DNA of 64,000 nucleotides, taken from contig JANUWI010000018.1 in the NCBI GenBank assembly GCA_025504975.1, positions 62,001 to 126,000 on the forward strand. The letters are read 5' to 3'. This document shows, in pieces, positions 21,826 through 32,943 of the stretch. The position numbers were made by a program, and so were the translations under genes. This DNA is from Plenodomus lindquistii. Its lineage: Eukaryota > Ascomycota > Dothideomycetes > Pleosporales > Leptosphaeriaceae. The number at the start of each line of letters is the position of its first letter. Position 1 is the first letter of the stretch. Under the pieces are notes generated by a model that was not told where the DNA came from, searched no databases, and worked only from the letters and a program-made list of their open reading frames with translations.

Positions 21826-23159
21826 ATGACTGATCCAGCGCAAAGGAAGTACAGGTTTGCCACACTGACACCGGAAGACCATAGAGGGTCACTCTACATC
21901 GCTACATTTCTATGCCTCGCCTACACTAGCATCACGTTCCTAACACGGGTCTTGATCAAATGGCAAAAGATCGGTCTAGACGATGCCGCCATTTTGGTAG
22001 CACAGGTAGTGGCAAATCCACTGATTTCTCTTTCGATGAAGTTCATGCAACTGACGATCCTCAGACTACTAATACAATTCAATTCGCACTTGTCCTTACC
22101 TCCTTATCCGCCGGACTGGCAAAGTCCTTCAACACGCTGAGCGACTACCAATATGCACGAATGGCTGCAGTATGACAAGAGCTGATAATACAGTAACTGG
22201 AGCTAACGTTATCGTAGACGCAATACGTGGCGCAGATTGTCATTTACATTTCACTCGGATTCTCCAAGCTTGCAACCATATTACTGGTACGCCGCTTGTT
22301 TCCTCGTGACATGAAACATGCATGGGCGGTTTGCAACTATGTGGCTGGCGTCACTATGGCATTTGCTTTGGCGTCGGCGATATTGGTCTCGGCAGGATGC
22401 TCTGCAGAAGGTATAGCACCGAAGAATGCTTCTCAGATATGCCCTGGGATCGAATTCCGATACATGGCCGTAGTCATCGGTGACGCAATAACGGACTTTA
22501 TATTGGCCTTTGTTCCTACCTATCTGTGTCGTCACCTACAGATGAGGATGTCGTTCAAATTGCAGGTATTCGGGGTTTTCGCACTACGTTTACTGCTCAT
22601 ACCACTGGCCGTGTTGTTCTTCCAGACATGGAGAACGACACTGAAAAGTAACAACCCTGGTGTCGATCGTACAACACCTTTGATCTACCAACAGGCCCAG
22701 CTGTGTCTTTCCCTCGTGGCTGCTACGATCCCATGCATCAGGGGTTTCCTTCAAAGTTTCGACACTGGGACTGGGTCCAAAGGAGTTTATGGCTTTTCAG
22801 CGAAATGGCAAAAGTCTGGACATGCTTCTCATGCGCAACGAAGCACCCCTGGGAATTCGCATAGGGGGGACGACTATGAACTATCCACATTCGACATAGA
22901 GCCATTCCCGACATCCACAGCGCGAGGTGACGTGGACACAGAATTTGTCATCGATGTCAACAAAAGACCTCCAGCGCTCGAGGATGGTTCAGAAACACTT
23001 GGCGATGAACGTAGGAGCACACAAGAGTCTGATCGAAGAAGCTATCAGAGTACACAAGAGCTCTTCATTCGTAAAGATGTACAGTGGGAAGTCACGCATG
23101 AGACTGCACGGCGGGGAAGCCCCACCAATACTCCAGGTCAACTACGGTTACCTAAATAG
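21826..23159 (+). CDS. Pth11-like rhodopsin-domain integral membrane protein
   Basis: Three exons 21826-22005, 22065-22169 and 22218-23159, about 408 residues. Pattern of the fungal rhodopsin-domain family: YIATFLCLAYTSITFLTRVLIKWQKIGLDDAAILVA in exon 1, LTSLSAGLAKSFNTLS in exon 2, and QIVIYISLGFSKLATILLVRRLFP in exon 3. Further helices, GDAITDFILAFVPTYL and CLSLVAATIPCIRGFLQSFDTG, follow, making seven spans. The last ~130 residues are a polar cytosolic tail with Ser/Arg-rich segments. Related proteins act as GPCR-like surface sensors (Pth11 in Magnaporthe); ligand unknown. An extracellular CFEM domain is absent. The first intron is 59 bp with a CTGAC branch site. Confidence 0.82.
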
Positions 23160-23241
23160 CATCACCTTGTTATTTGCATAATATTGAGGAGCGTTTTAGT
23201 CGAAGATATACAAAGAGTTCATGGAACCTTAAGATCTGGGC

Positions 23242-23952
23242 TCAGGGTGTGCGAGTTTCAGCTGAAACCTGACGGTCCTTTTCCCACATGAACAAGACAT
23301 TTCCTCCCTGCACCTTCTCATCTTTCAGTGGATTGTCGGCGCCATCGATGGCACAGCCAACAACCTCGTGGTAACCACATTTAATGTAAAATGGATCGGA
23401 GCCGAACGTTGAAATGACACTCGCCTTCACACCCTCCTCCTCCGCACGGTCCAGCCCCTTCCTTACGAGCTGGCGTCCGTACCCACGCCGTTCATGATCA
23501 GGATCTACACAACACAAGTCGAGATACCAATTGAAGGCGTTAGGTCCCTTCCAATAACGCTCCGCATACTGCATTGACTGAGCCACCAAATCCATTTTTG
23601 CGTAGTCGATTGCCCGACTCTCTGTTCGTTCTAGGACCGGGAAAGCACCAGGGTCGACCCACTCTTTCATCACTCTCTGCGCACCCTTATCGTCTCCTTT
23701 CCGCTCCCAAATCGCGACACCAACGACCTTCTCGTGCTCATGTTCATCCGTGATGGTCGCGACAAACACCTTGCTGCGTTGATTGGCCCACTCTCGCCGG
23801 ATCCATTCGTGCCAGAAGATGTTGACGTCCTGTGGATATTCGTGTCGACGAGGGTGGAGGACATTGCCAAGGAAGCTTTCGTTGAAGAATGCGCGAGCGC
23901 ACACAGCAGCCATGGCGGGCTCATCTGAAGGTCTGGCGGAGCGGACGCGCAT
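23242..23952 (-). CDS. GNAT-family N-acetyltransferase
   Basis: Single exon, 236 residues. N-terminal MRVRSARPSDEPAMAAVCARAFF is a standard GNAT opening. The acetyl-CoA-binding motif A appears as LCCVDPDHERRGYGRQLVRK (R/Q-x-x-G-x-G/A variant RRGYGRQL), followed by the alpha helix GLDRAEEEGVKASVISTF and motif B GSDPFYIKCGYHEVVG. Length fits the small fungal GNAT group that acetylates amines or small metabolites; the substrate is unknown. It is convergent with the Pth11-like gene, with 82 bp between stops. Confidence 0.85.
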   Translation of the reverse strand: MRVRSARPSDEPAMAAVCARAFFNESFLGNVLHPRRHEYPQDVNIFWHEWIRREWANQRSKVFVATITDEHEHEKVVGVAIWERKGDDKGAQRVMKEWVDPGAFPVLERTESRAIDYAKMDLVAQSMQYAERYWKGPNAFNWYLDLCCVDPDHERRGYGRQLVRKGLDRAEEEGVKASVISTFGSDPFYIKCGYHEVVGCAIDGADNPLKDEKVQGGNVLFMWEKDRQVSAETRTP

Positions 23953-25582
23953 CTTGACACGTATTGAATGAAGGAATTGAGGAGGTAAACTTGTGAGGAG
24001 TTAAAAAAAACTCTGGGTCGATTCTAAGATCCGCATACTTCATTGTCATACATATACACGTGCTACCGTCTTGACGATGTCGCAGAACTACTCTACGATT
24101 GAATGTCCGACAGTCCGTATGCACAGTCAACTTACACTAGAGCATGGTTCTAGAACCTCTTTTACAAGGGTCACACCGCTCAATTCCCAGCTGCCGCTAT
24201 CGTCCAAGCCACTTCATGTGGTTTGGATTTCTGCGAGTCCTTCGCTCATTTCCTTCGCTTCAGTGTGACTGCGCCGCATGCATGCCGGGACACCTATGGA
24301 ATTGGACGCCGCACTGCTGCATCGACATTTGCCACGCCGATTCGTTCGCATTTATTATGCCGATGCACTTCAGTTCCAGGATATTTCTTGCCGTTGGAGA
24401 GTTTTCGGCATGGAGGATTGTGTCGCTTCCAGAACTAGGCGGCGCAATGTTTGACCACGATCAGACGGTCGGTGCGCAAGCTTTCTCGACCTCCACGTAA
24501 GAAAGATACCATGCTACTTTGCTACTCTAGACATTAGCCGAACACGCGCATTACGCAACCCCCCACACCTCCTTAGTAATTCGCTTCTGTCCCTCCATTC
24601 CGTTGCTACGACACGAATTCACCAACCATAACTATATGCTGCGGTACTGAATGTACGCTGCAAAGAGATGCTGGTGACGCGTATAACTACACTACCTACC
24701 ATAGGTACCTATTCCTCTAAGATCCATAGCACCAAGGGCGACGCAGTGGTTACTACACCACCTGCCTACACGCTGCACATAAGTGGACTTCTTTGACGCG
24801 CTCAAGAGGCTCTTCAGATGCGCGTCGCGAGTTGCTGATCTTCTAGTGGATGGCAAGCTTATGTGTGAAGAACCTTGGCGACGGATGCCTACCGGTAAGT
24901 GCATTAACTTACTCAAAGAGCGATAACAGTGCAGCAGCGACAGAACTTTGCATGGAACTACACAACCTGCAACTTTGTCCACGCATGCAACCATGAAACT
25001 GACTCGATAAAACAGACACGCATACATACCAGTTCCGCAGAAGAAACCCACAAAACACGCCGTATCAGATCTTGGACTGTAGATGCAGGTACTAATCACG
25101 GCCGAACTAGGCCAAACCTGAGGTGGCCGACTAATTTGGCAACTGAGTAAGACCAATCAAGTCAAGCTTCCCACGTGCTTCTACGGCAAGATGTAGGATC
25201 ACCATTATTCGGATGGGGGCCGAGGTGCGGGGTTGAGGACTTGTGATGGGTTTAGCAACAACATACAACAGTCTATGATGAGCATGGAGTCTTCCTATTC
25301 GACCAAGGGGTGTCTAGCGCACGCCATAAAGGCACGCCAGCGCGGAAATAAGCCGCCTCGAAACACCAACACCACGCTACTTCTGGCAAAAGATGGGACA
25401 CGATAGAAGTTAAACTGGCCACAATGCGGGGGCGGGCTTCTCAGTCTGGGGAACAAGACGGCTCCGCCCACGGGGCAGCGGAGTAGGACAGTCGGCTGCT
25501 CAGAGAATACAAGAACTAAGTTGTCTGCTCACTGGTCCTCGTTGGAATTAACCCCTCACTGCTGCTCTTCTCGATTGCAATA
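23953..25582. other. Intergenic, no gene recognised
   Basis: 1.6 kb between the GNAT and GMC genes. Several open frames of 60-155 codons exist on both strands, but none has a conserved motif or splice-supported continuation. The last 100 bp is the GMC leader. Confidence 0.45.
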
Positions 25583-27474
25583 ATGGGTATCTACAATAAG
25601 CTCGCCGACGATATCAACGAGGTGGACGTTATCATCGCAGGAGGTAAGCTACATACATTAGTTGAGTCTAATATTCTGTATAATTCTCACAAACTAGCGC
25701 AGGAGGTACAGCTGGCTGTATCATCGCTGGTCGCCTCGCGGAGTCCGACCCCGACCTTTCCATTCTTGTTATTGAAGGTGGTGCAAACAACAAAGATGTA
25801 GCGAGCATCGTAAATCCCGTCTTTTACCTCCAGAATCTCCTTCCCGCTACCAAGACTGCGCTGTTCTACAAAGGCAACAAGGCGAAGCAGCTCGCAGACC
25901 GCGAATGCATCGTCCCTTGTGGAGGCACACTAGGAGGTGGCAGTTCCATCAACTTCATGATGTACACTCGTGCCCAGCGCTCCGATTTCGACTCCTGGAA
26001 CACACCAGGATGGAGCGCCAACGAGATGTGGCCATTCCTGAACAAGTTGGAGACTTACCACGGGCCTGGCGAGAAGAAGCACCACGGCCAAAGCGGGCCC
26101 ATCAACGTCTCGGATGGTGGGTTCCGCGCTAAAGTATCGGAAGACGACTTTATCCGGGCAGCTGGAGAGGTCGGATACCCCGAAATTGAAGATTTGCAGA
26201 ACTTGGAGAACAATGGAGGTTTCCAGCGATGGCAACGATATGTCAGCCCCGAAGGCAAACGTCAGGACACCGCGCATCGATATCTTCACCCAAAGCTCGA
26301 GGACGACAAACACTCCAATCTTCACGTCCTCTGCGAGTCGAAGGTCGTACGTGTCTTGTTCGATGAGAACAAGCGCGCATCAGGTGTCGAATACACGCCT
26401 AACCCTGAATTTCAAGTCGAGATTGGTTTGACTGCACAGCCTGTCAAGTCGGTCAAAGCACGCAAGCTCGTCGTCGTCACATGCGGCGCTTGCGGCACCC
26501 CGCCCGTGCTTGAGCGCTCCGGTGTTGGTGAGAAGAAGATCCTCGAGCGCGCAGGCGTACCCGTTGTCGAAGACCTTCCAGGTGTTGGCAAGGACTACCA
26601 AGACCATCACCTCTTGCTTTACCCTTACAAGACCAGTCTCTCTCCAGAAGATACCATTGACGGTGTCTTGAGCGGCCGAAGAGATGTTCCCAAGATGCTT
26701 GAGACCAAGGACAAGATGTTAGGTTGGAACAGCATCGACATCTCCGCCAAGATTCGCCCAACGGAGAAGGATATCGATGCCCTCGGACCTGAGTTCAGGG
26801 CAGCATGGGACAAGGATTTTGCCAATGAGCCTAATCGACCTCTCATGCTCTGCGGTCTAATCAACTGCTTCTTGGGCGACCCCACCACAGTTCCAGAAGG
26901 TCAATACGTCACAACTGGTACATACACCGCATACCCTTACTCAAGAGGACATATGCACATTACCGGCCCGAAGCATGATGACCCACTTGACTTTGACGTC
27001 GGCTTCTTCAGCGACAAGGACGACATTGATCTCAAGAAGCAAATCTGGGCGTACAAGATGCAGCGTGAGATCATAAGACGGACCAAGTTCTACCGTGGTG
27101 AGCTTGCTGTCGGTCACCCCAAGTTTCCCGAAGGCTCTGCTGCTGCCATTGTCGAGAGCATGGATGTGCCTCTGGAGAATATCAAGGACATTGAGTACAC
27201 AAAGGAGGATGACGATGCTATCGTGGAATGGCTACGTGCAAATGTGAACACCACATGGCACTCGCTTGGTACGTGTAAGATGGCACCGAGGGAGGATGAT
27301 GGCGTTGTCGATGGCTCTTTGAATGTATACGGTGTCAAGGGTCTCAAGATTGCAGATCTGAGTATTCCACCGGAGAACGTTGGTGCCAATACAAACAACA
27401 CTGCGTTGGTCATTGGCGAGAAGGCTGCGGACATCATTATCAACGAGCTACGAGGAGGTGCTGGAACACCATAA
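25583..27474 (+). CDS. GMC oxidoreductase, alcohol-oxidase-like
   Basis: Two exons 25583-25643 and 25703-27474, about 610 residues. The exon junction completes the FAD Rossmann loop GGGTAGC (about 20-26). GMC signature 1 region: GGTLGGGSSINFMMYTR. Signature 2-like: GACGTPPVLERSGVG. Catalytic His is in NTTWHSLGTCKM (about His540), followed by NVYGVKGLKIADLSI and GANTNNTAL with the paired Asn. The N-terminus (MGIYNKLADDINEVDVIIAGG) is very close to the start of fungal alcohol (methanol) oxidases, so an FAD-dependent short-chain alcohol oxidase producing H2O2 is the best guess. The C-terminus ends GAGTP, without the SKL/ARF-type peroxisomal signal of classical alcohol oxidases, and the protein is somewhat shorter than those (~660). 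Confidence 0.88.
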
Positions 27475-27689
27475 GTTGCAACTATAAATTGTAAATAGTA
27501 AATGTAATTAGAAGCACATGTTGAGAAAGCTGCGTAATGCATTTATGGTTCATTCGCGATATGAGCAGGCGATGGCTTGGATGTGACGCATTGTATATGG
27601 TACTCCTCGCTCAGCAATCTATCTAGGGTATCGTGAGATTCTTCGCTATGAGCATTGAGGTACGCGATAAGGAGGTGGAGAGTAAGACC

Positions 27690-29445
27690 GAAGGAGATTT
27701 CTGACCCGCTACACGCACGACTCCAACGTCTCCATCCATCAACTCTACCACCACTTCGATAAGAGTACCAAGGATTCGCCACAGAGAGCGCAGCACATAG
27801 TCGCTTCACGACGAGCTTTGAAGCCAAAGAAGCCCAAAAATCATGGATCCGCGATGAAAAGGCTTTGAGTATCACAGGTCAATGTGTTATGATGAAACTC
27901 AGCAGCAGGAAACGTAGGCGAGTTTTATATCTCCCGCCACATCCTACTCCTACTCCCTCTCTCCACACTACAACGCCGTCATGGGGAGAATCTCTTTCCA
28001 TTTTTACGCACATCATAAGACGGGAAGGTGCAGGCTTCGCAACACATACCCTGGCCTCCCTCAACCTTTTTGCGACAGGAAGCAGAAACACCATATAGCA
28101 CGCGAATACAGTTTTGAAACTCACACATAGTTGTGTGATGAGACAAGGCGAGGTGTAAAGTCGAGGTTATATACCCGACCCCTACCCTGCTCTCCCCCTA
28201 TCTCCACTGCAGCTTCCGCGCTTTTTCATGTGATTGATTGAGGATATTTTTGATTAGTTTACCGACTCTAAGTCAGCCAGATACAGGGCCGCTGCACATG
28301 TTGACGTAGGAATTTCGAGCACGAGAAGCCAGAAAAACATAAGCCAGAGTCGATGGATTTGAAACATCCCACATAGCGATGGATGCGCAGGAGCAACCTC
28401 CCAGGGAAAGAGGGGGGATTTATAGACCCTCATCCTAGCCCGTGCAAAGTCTCCATCAGGTCGTCGGACAGTTGTTTTCACGAGTGATGCAGAGATCAGC
28501 CAGAGAGAGCGCAGAACATGAATGATCATCGTCTGGGATTTCGGCAAGAGGAAATTGGAGCTCAACTCGGACAGCGACTCCACTCAGCTGCTCTGCATAC
28601 AATTTCAATGCGCTTGAGTTGGACAATTTTCTTCTGAGCGAAGAAGAACCAACTAAACATCCAGAGTGAAAGTTGAAATTTGGAATGGCACGACTTGATC
28701 GATATGATGAAGGAAGAGAAGAGGGATGTACGAGGGAGTGTTTATATATACCCCCAACCAGCTTCACCATCTAGTAACTCTGCGCACATTTCGATCAATA
28801 CCTCATGCGCTAACAAGGGAGAAATTACGAAACACATGCCCTCTTCTCGTCGATCTTTTTATCGAAACAGCAAGGAGCAGGCGCACCATCGATTGTTCGC
28901 CGTGTCTTTTCTATGTAACAACCTCACTCTACTCCGAAACCCACTTCCGCGAAAGAGTAAAAGAGACGTGTGTATCTCATCTCCACCCCAACCCAGCAAC
29001 GCCATTTAACGGTTCAGCACTTATTTCATTTCATTCCGGCGACCTTATCAAAGGCAGCCAGAAAGAACGCCCGCACATGAGATGGAACCGGCTGAATTTT
29101 TGGAAGAAGAGGAGCAGTGCTCATGCAGCATGGACAGCTCGTTTTGGAACTACAACTTGCTCTGTGTGTAGAGAAGTAGAACGTGTGAGGGAAGGTTTAT
29201 ATACCTCTCGTATCCACGCCAACTCAGCGACTTCATTAATCAAAGCGCTATACATGGCATTTCAATGAATGAACGTGTCGAGGGCAGCCGGGCAGGACAC
29301 GCACACATACAACATCACTCTCTGTGCTTTTTAGAAGCAGATGAGCAGAGATCATGCGACACGAAGAATTTGTTTTGGAGACCACAACTCAATATGTGTG
29401 TGTAGAGAGAACGAATGTTGCGAGGAAGTATGGGTTAATATACTT
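27690..29445 (-). repeat. Tandem array of seven diverged ~240-bp units, each with a TATA box
   Basis: Read on the minus strand, TATA-like boxes occur at about 29438, 29200, 28974 (degenerate), 28746, 28421, 28171 and 27927. Spacing is about 238, 226, 228, 325, 250 and 244 bp. Units align along their length: TATA box; a pyrimidine/ACACA stretch (for example TTCTCTACACACA in the two rightmost units); about 60 bases downstream, a CAAAAC-type box (CCAAAACGAG, CCAAAACAAA, TTTCAAAACTG). Then comes a CTGCTTCTT-rich segment with AAAA, a CATGTGTGCG-like word, and GCTGRGTTGG before the next TATA. Several units have an ATG about 70-110 bases after the TATA, but the encoded peptides are short and not conserved. 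The units sit between two convergent genes. They could be decayed small genes, or promoter/transcript units of noncoding RNA. Confidence 0.6.
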
Positions 29446-29659
29446 GTTGAAGCCCCGATCCTATCTGCAGAGTTATGATTCTAATTAACTGAACTTTCGA
29501 TTTACACACCGTAATTCAATGCGACATCACGTGCGCACGAGTAACTCGATTTCGACATTGCTTGTTCGGGTTGATGTTCACTGTTCGAAAACGCTAGACG
29601 ATGCTGTGCTATACCCTCCCAAGACGCCGCGCTCATGGCCACACCAAGTAGCATCGCGC

Positions 29660-32600
29660 TCACAACTCCTCTCCACCCTCACCCTCACCCTCACCCTCTA
29701 CCTCTACCTGCTCTTCCACCCTCCCTTTCCCCATCCTAAATCCAATCTCCACCCTCTTATCGTCCGTCAACCTCCCCCACTCCAACAGCAACCTAAACAT
29801 ATAAACCTCCATATCCTCCTTCCGCAACACCTTCTCCGTCCACACCTTGCTCTGTCTTGCTATCGCTTCTGCTTCCTTGGTCCTACCCTCCATCATCCTC
29901 TTATTCCGACTTTGAACGCCATAACCCCCAAAGTATGCGAGCGAGCTGAATAAATCATGGAGGCGCAAGTCAACGGGTACAAAGTGTTTCCATGCTGTAA
30001 GACGACCCTCATACCATTCGCGAAAGAGCGCGGATTTGAAGACTACGGAGTTGGATTTGAGGAACGGGATGAAGCGCCCGGAGAAACCAGAGCCGTCTGC
30101 GTCGAAAAGGTAGCGATATCGCCAGTTCTGCTTGATGTCGATGATGTCGTGTAGGCCGAACTCGCGCGTTTGGTCTGTGCAGTCTTGGCCGGCGCAGCGC
30201 ACGATTTTATCGACGAAATGGATGTCGGTCTTGGTTTCGAGGAGCCGCTTGATATCCGCGGTCGTCTTGAGCTTGTATTCAAGGTGCCCGCTGTGATCGG
30301 GTTTGGGGAGGAGAATAGGCTGGCGCGAGGTTTCGTTGTTGGTAAGGTGAACAATGCGTTGGCGGAGCATGCCTTTCCAAGTCCCTTGAGTGGTAAGGCC
30401 TTCGGTTGTGGTGCCGCGCCAAAAGAGGACGTCCTCTTTGTCTTGGAAGTGCGGATCAGGGAACTTCTCATCGAACTCGTACTTGACCTTGTCCATGTAG
30501 TTCCAGGGCGATGGGTAGCGGATGTCGATGTAACCAGGCGCTCGACTTTGGCTGAAGATTGGGACAATATCGTGGGTGCCCATAAGCGAAGATGGACTGA
30601 GATGCATGCCATGCAAGTTGGCCATGTCGGGTTGGTGGCAGGGATCCGAAGAGAGCGACCAATTGGCTACAAAGGCCCCCATGGAGTGTGGCTGCGTGCA
30701 CGTATGACATAGACTCTTAGTGTTCCAGTGTCTCTCCATTCTTGCGCGAGATTTGGGCGGACAGGCTACTGATCCGTAGGTCTGAAAGGACGACCGAAGT
30801 CGACTATCCTCAAAGAAGTGTGGATCTGTACGTATTTGCTCAAGATTGGGCCAGCTCTTTGCGCGACCAGAGCTGAAGTCCTTGCCGGGGTTGCTTAGTG
30901 CAGGCGTTGGGTAAGGCTGAGGATGGGCAAGAGCATCTTGCAGGTTCTTGTACGGTACAGCCACACGAGGCTCATCTTGAAGATTCATCGCAAGATCCAT
31001 GTCAGGCAGGGATTCTGCAAACTGTTGGATCATGGCGACCGCACCGTCCATCATCCAACGATGGGTCCCAGGTACGTCAGTGAATAACTCCGCCTTGCCA
31101 TCTCTTATGCGTATTCCTCCGACAGCCTCATTCGTCGCCAAAACAGTGGCTGTGCGTAGTCGAAGATCGTCCGCATTGAAAGATGAAAATGGCGCCAGGT
31201 CTTCTTCGATGTTGTCATAGTCGTCAATCACGATGGAGTTGCGAGCGACCGCATACTCATACCATTGGTCGAATTTTGGTGGCGGGTCACGTTTATAGCG
31301 CTGCTGGTAGTGGATCACAGCTTCGGCGAGCGACTGACTCCTGTACGCTTGCGAAGCCCAACGCCCGTGCTGGGTGTTGGCAGCCTCAATGAGAGTCGAA
31401 ATTGGATGTTCTAATATTGGCCCTTGTCGTCGGTACATGACAACACCAATGCTGAAGGCGACCAGAAGAACGATGAACACTGCTGATTGGTTCCTACCGA
31501 GTCGAAAGGGCACAGTGGAGCGTATGCGAGTTTCAATGTTGGTATCGGTGAGCAAATGAACAATGAGTGCGATGGTAAGCAATGACAAGCACAAGACAAG
31601 TCCGACCGTGGACTTTGGAGGAAACGAGTAGGACACGCCGGTCCCGAGTGCTCGAAGTACGCCCATGAATGCAGATGTGAACGCAGCGAGCAGCATTGCG
31701 CTCATGACACCAGATATCCGTGCCTAAGCGATTAGCGATGTGACAATGCAGCGAGCGATAGACGTACCAATCTTAGAAAACATAACGTCATAAAGGGTAT
31801 CATCAAAGATAGACGCAAAAGACCTAGTAAGTACTCGGAAGGAAAAGTGAGCATCCACTCGCGGTGCTCAGGCATGGCGGGATATACAACAATGCCAGCA
31901 ACGAGAAGAATCAGAGACGATGCCTGACAAGCATTAGCGGTGGGCTAGCATAGAGTGGACGTGTGCGGCATACGATGAATGTCAGACCAATTATGAAAGG
32001 GTTGGAGGTGCCGTCTTGCAGGCGGATAGTGCAGTCGTCTGGTGGTGAGATGCCATCGTCGACTAGGCGATGTAGAATCTGGGCAACTATGCAGTCTAAC
32101 AGAAAGCCAACGAACTGAAGCAAGGGGATACTCGTCGCGGTTGCGTTGGCGACAGGGCAGATGTATGTGGAGCGAAGCGCGCCTGCCTTGGCATTGACGA
32201 GGAAGTTGCTGATGGCGAGCAGTGCAGAGGGGACAATGTATCTGGACGAGCCGTCGAAGAGAAGGTTGTAGACACGGTCGAGCGAGGTCCGCGGATGTGA
32301 GTCTGCACTCCAGGCGGGGTACTGACGCTGGCGCTGGCTGGGATGGCGGATGTGGTGGCAGAGTGCGAGGACGAGAGGAAGGAACGACTGTGGTGTTCAG
32401 CATAGCGCCGTGTTGGGATCCAATGTACGCACCAACGTGGAGGGCCCAGCGCACTCGACGTCCTTGGTGACGCGGTAGTAGACGGCTATGCGACCGCATA
32501 TCGCAAACATGAGCACCGCCAACAGCGCTCCCACTGCCCTCACGCTCCAGACGTTGCGTCGTCCTGAATGCCCTGCCTCGGTCCATATCTCTTCCCCAGG

Positions 32601-32744
32601 GGGCCTGCGCTGCCCCTCACCCTCACCCAGAGCTATCGCGACGAGGCGGGCGGGTGGTCGCGGCTGTGCGCATCGCATAAGCCATGCTTCAATTGCCACA
32701 ACGGCGAGCCCTGTAAGCAGCAACACGACGCCCACAGTGTGCAA
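29660..32744 (-). CDS. CAP10/GT90-family glycosyltransferase with N-terminal multi-pass membrane region
   Basis: Four exons, all phase 0: 32744-32433, 32387-31974, 31923-31768 and 31723-29660, about 981 residues. The N-terminal ~330 residues carry roughly eight to ten hydrophobic spans (HTVGVVLLLTGLAVVAIEAW; SALLAISNFLVNAKAG; LLQFVGFLLDCIVAQIL; SSLILLVAGIVVYPAM; LLRLSLMIPFMTLCFL; and others). The C-terminal part is a GT90/CAP10 domain: YDNIEEDLAPF, then PPKSRARMERHWNTKSLC, KEDVLFWRGTTTEGL, HDIIDIKQNWRYRYLFDADGSGFSGRF and LKSNSVVFKSALFREWY. The WRG and DxxGxS/FSGRF segments are the family's donor-binding region. Members transfer xylose or glucose in capsule, wall or glycoprotein synthesis in the Golgi; the acceptor is unknown. 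The C-terminus ends in a Glu/Gly repeat. Confidence 0.85.
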
Positions 32745-32876
32745 CGGCTTGTCGAAAGCGAATGAGTGGTCGACGGCTGGGGCACTGCTCAGGTACCCAG
32801 ATGCTAAGACGAGGCCACTATGTTCGGTCAGCCGTCACTCTTCTCCCACGCTTGCACTCGCTGCCTGCGTCAAGGG

Positions 32877-32943
32877 TCTGCTGTCTGCTGTCTGCTCTGC
32901 TCTGCTCTGCTCTGCTCTGCTCTGCTCTGCTTAGCTTAGCTTA
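32877..32943. repeat. CTCTG microsatellite followed by CTTAG repeat
   Basis: A run of about eight TCTGC/CTCTG pentamers (about 32892-32930) passes into three CTTAG-type pentamers. It lies just upstream of the GT90 start codon region, on the promoter side, so length changes could affect that gene. Confidence 0.9.

Noticed and set aside
24692..25156. 154-codon minus-strand frame
   Set aside because: Composition is Cys/Ser-rich without pattern, and there is no splice or homology support.
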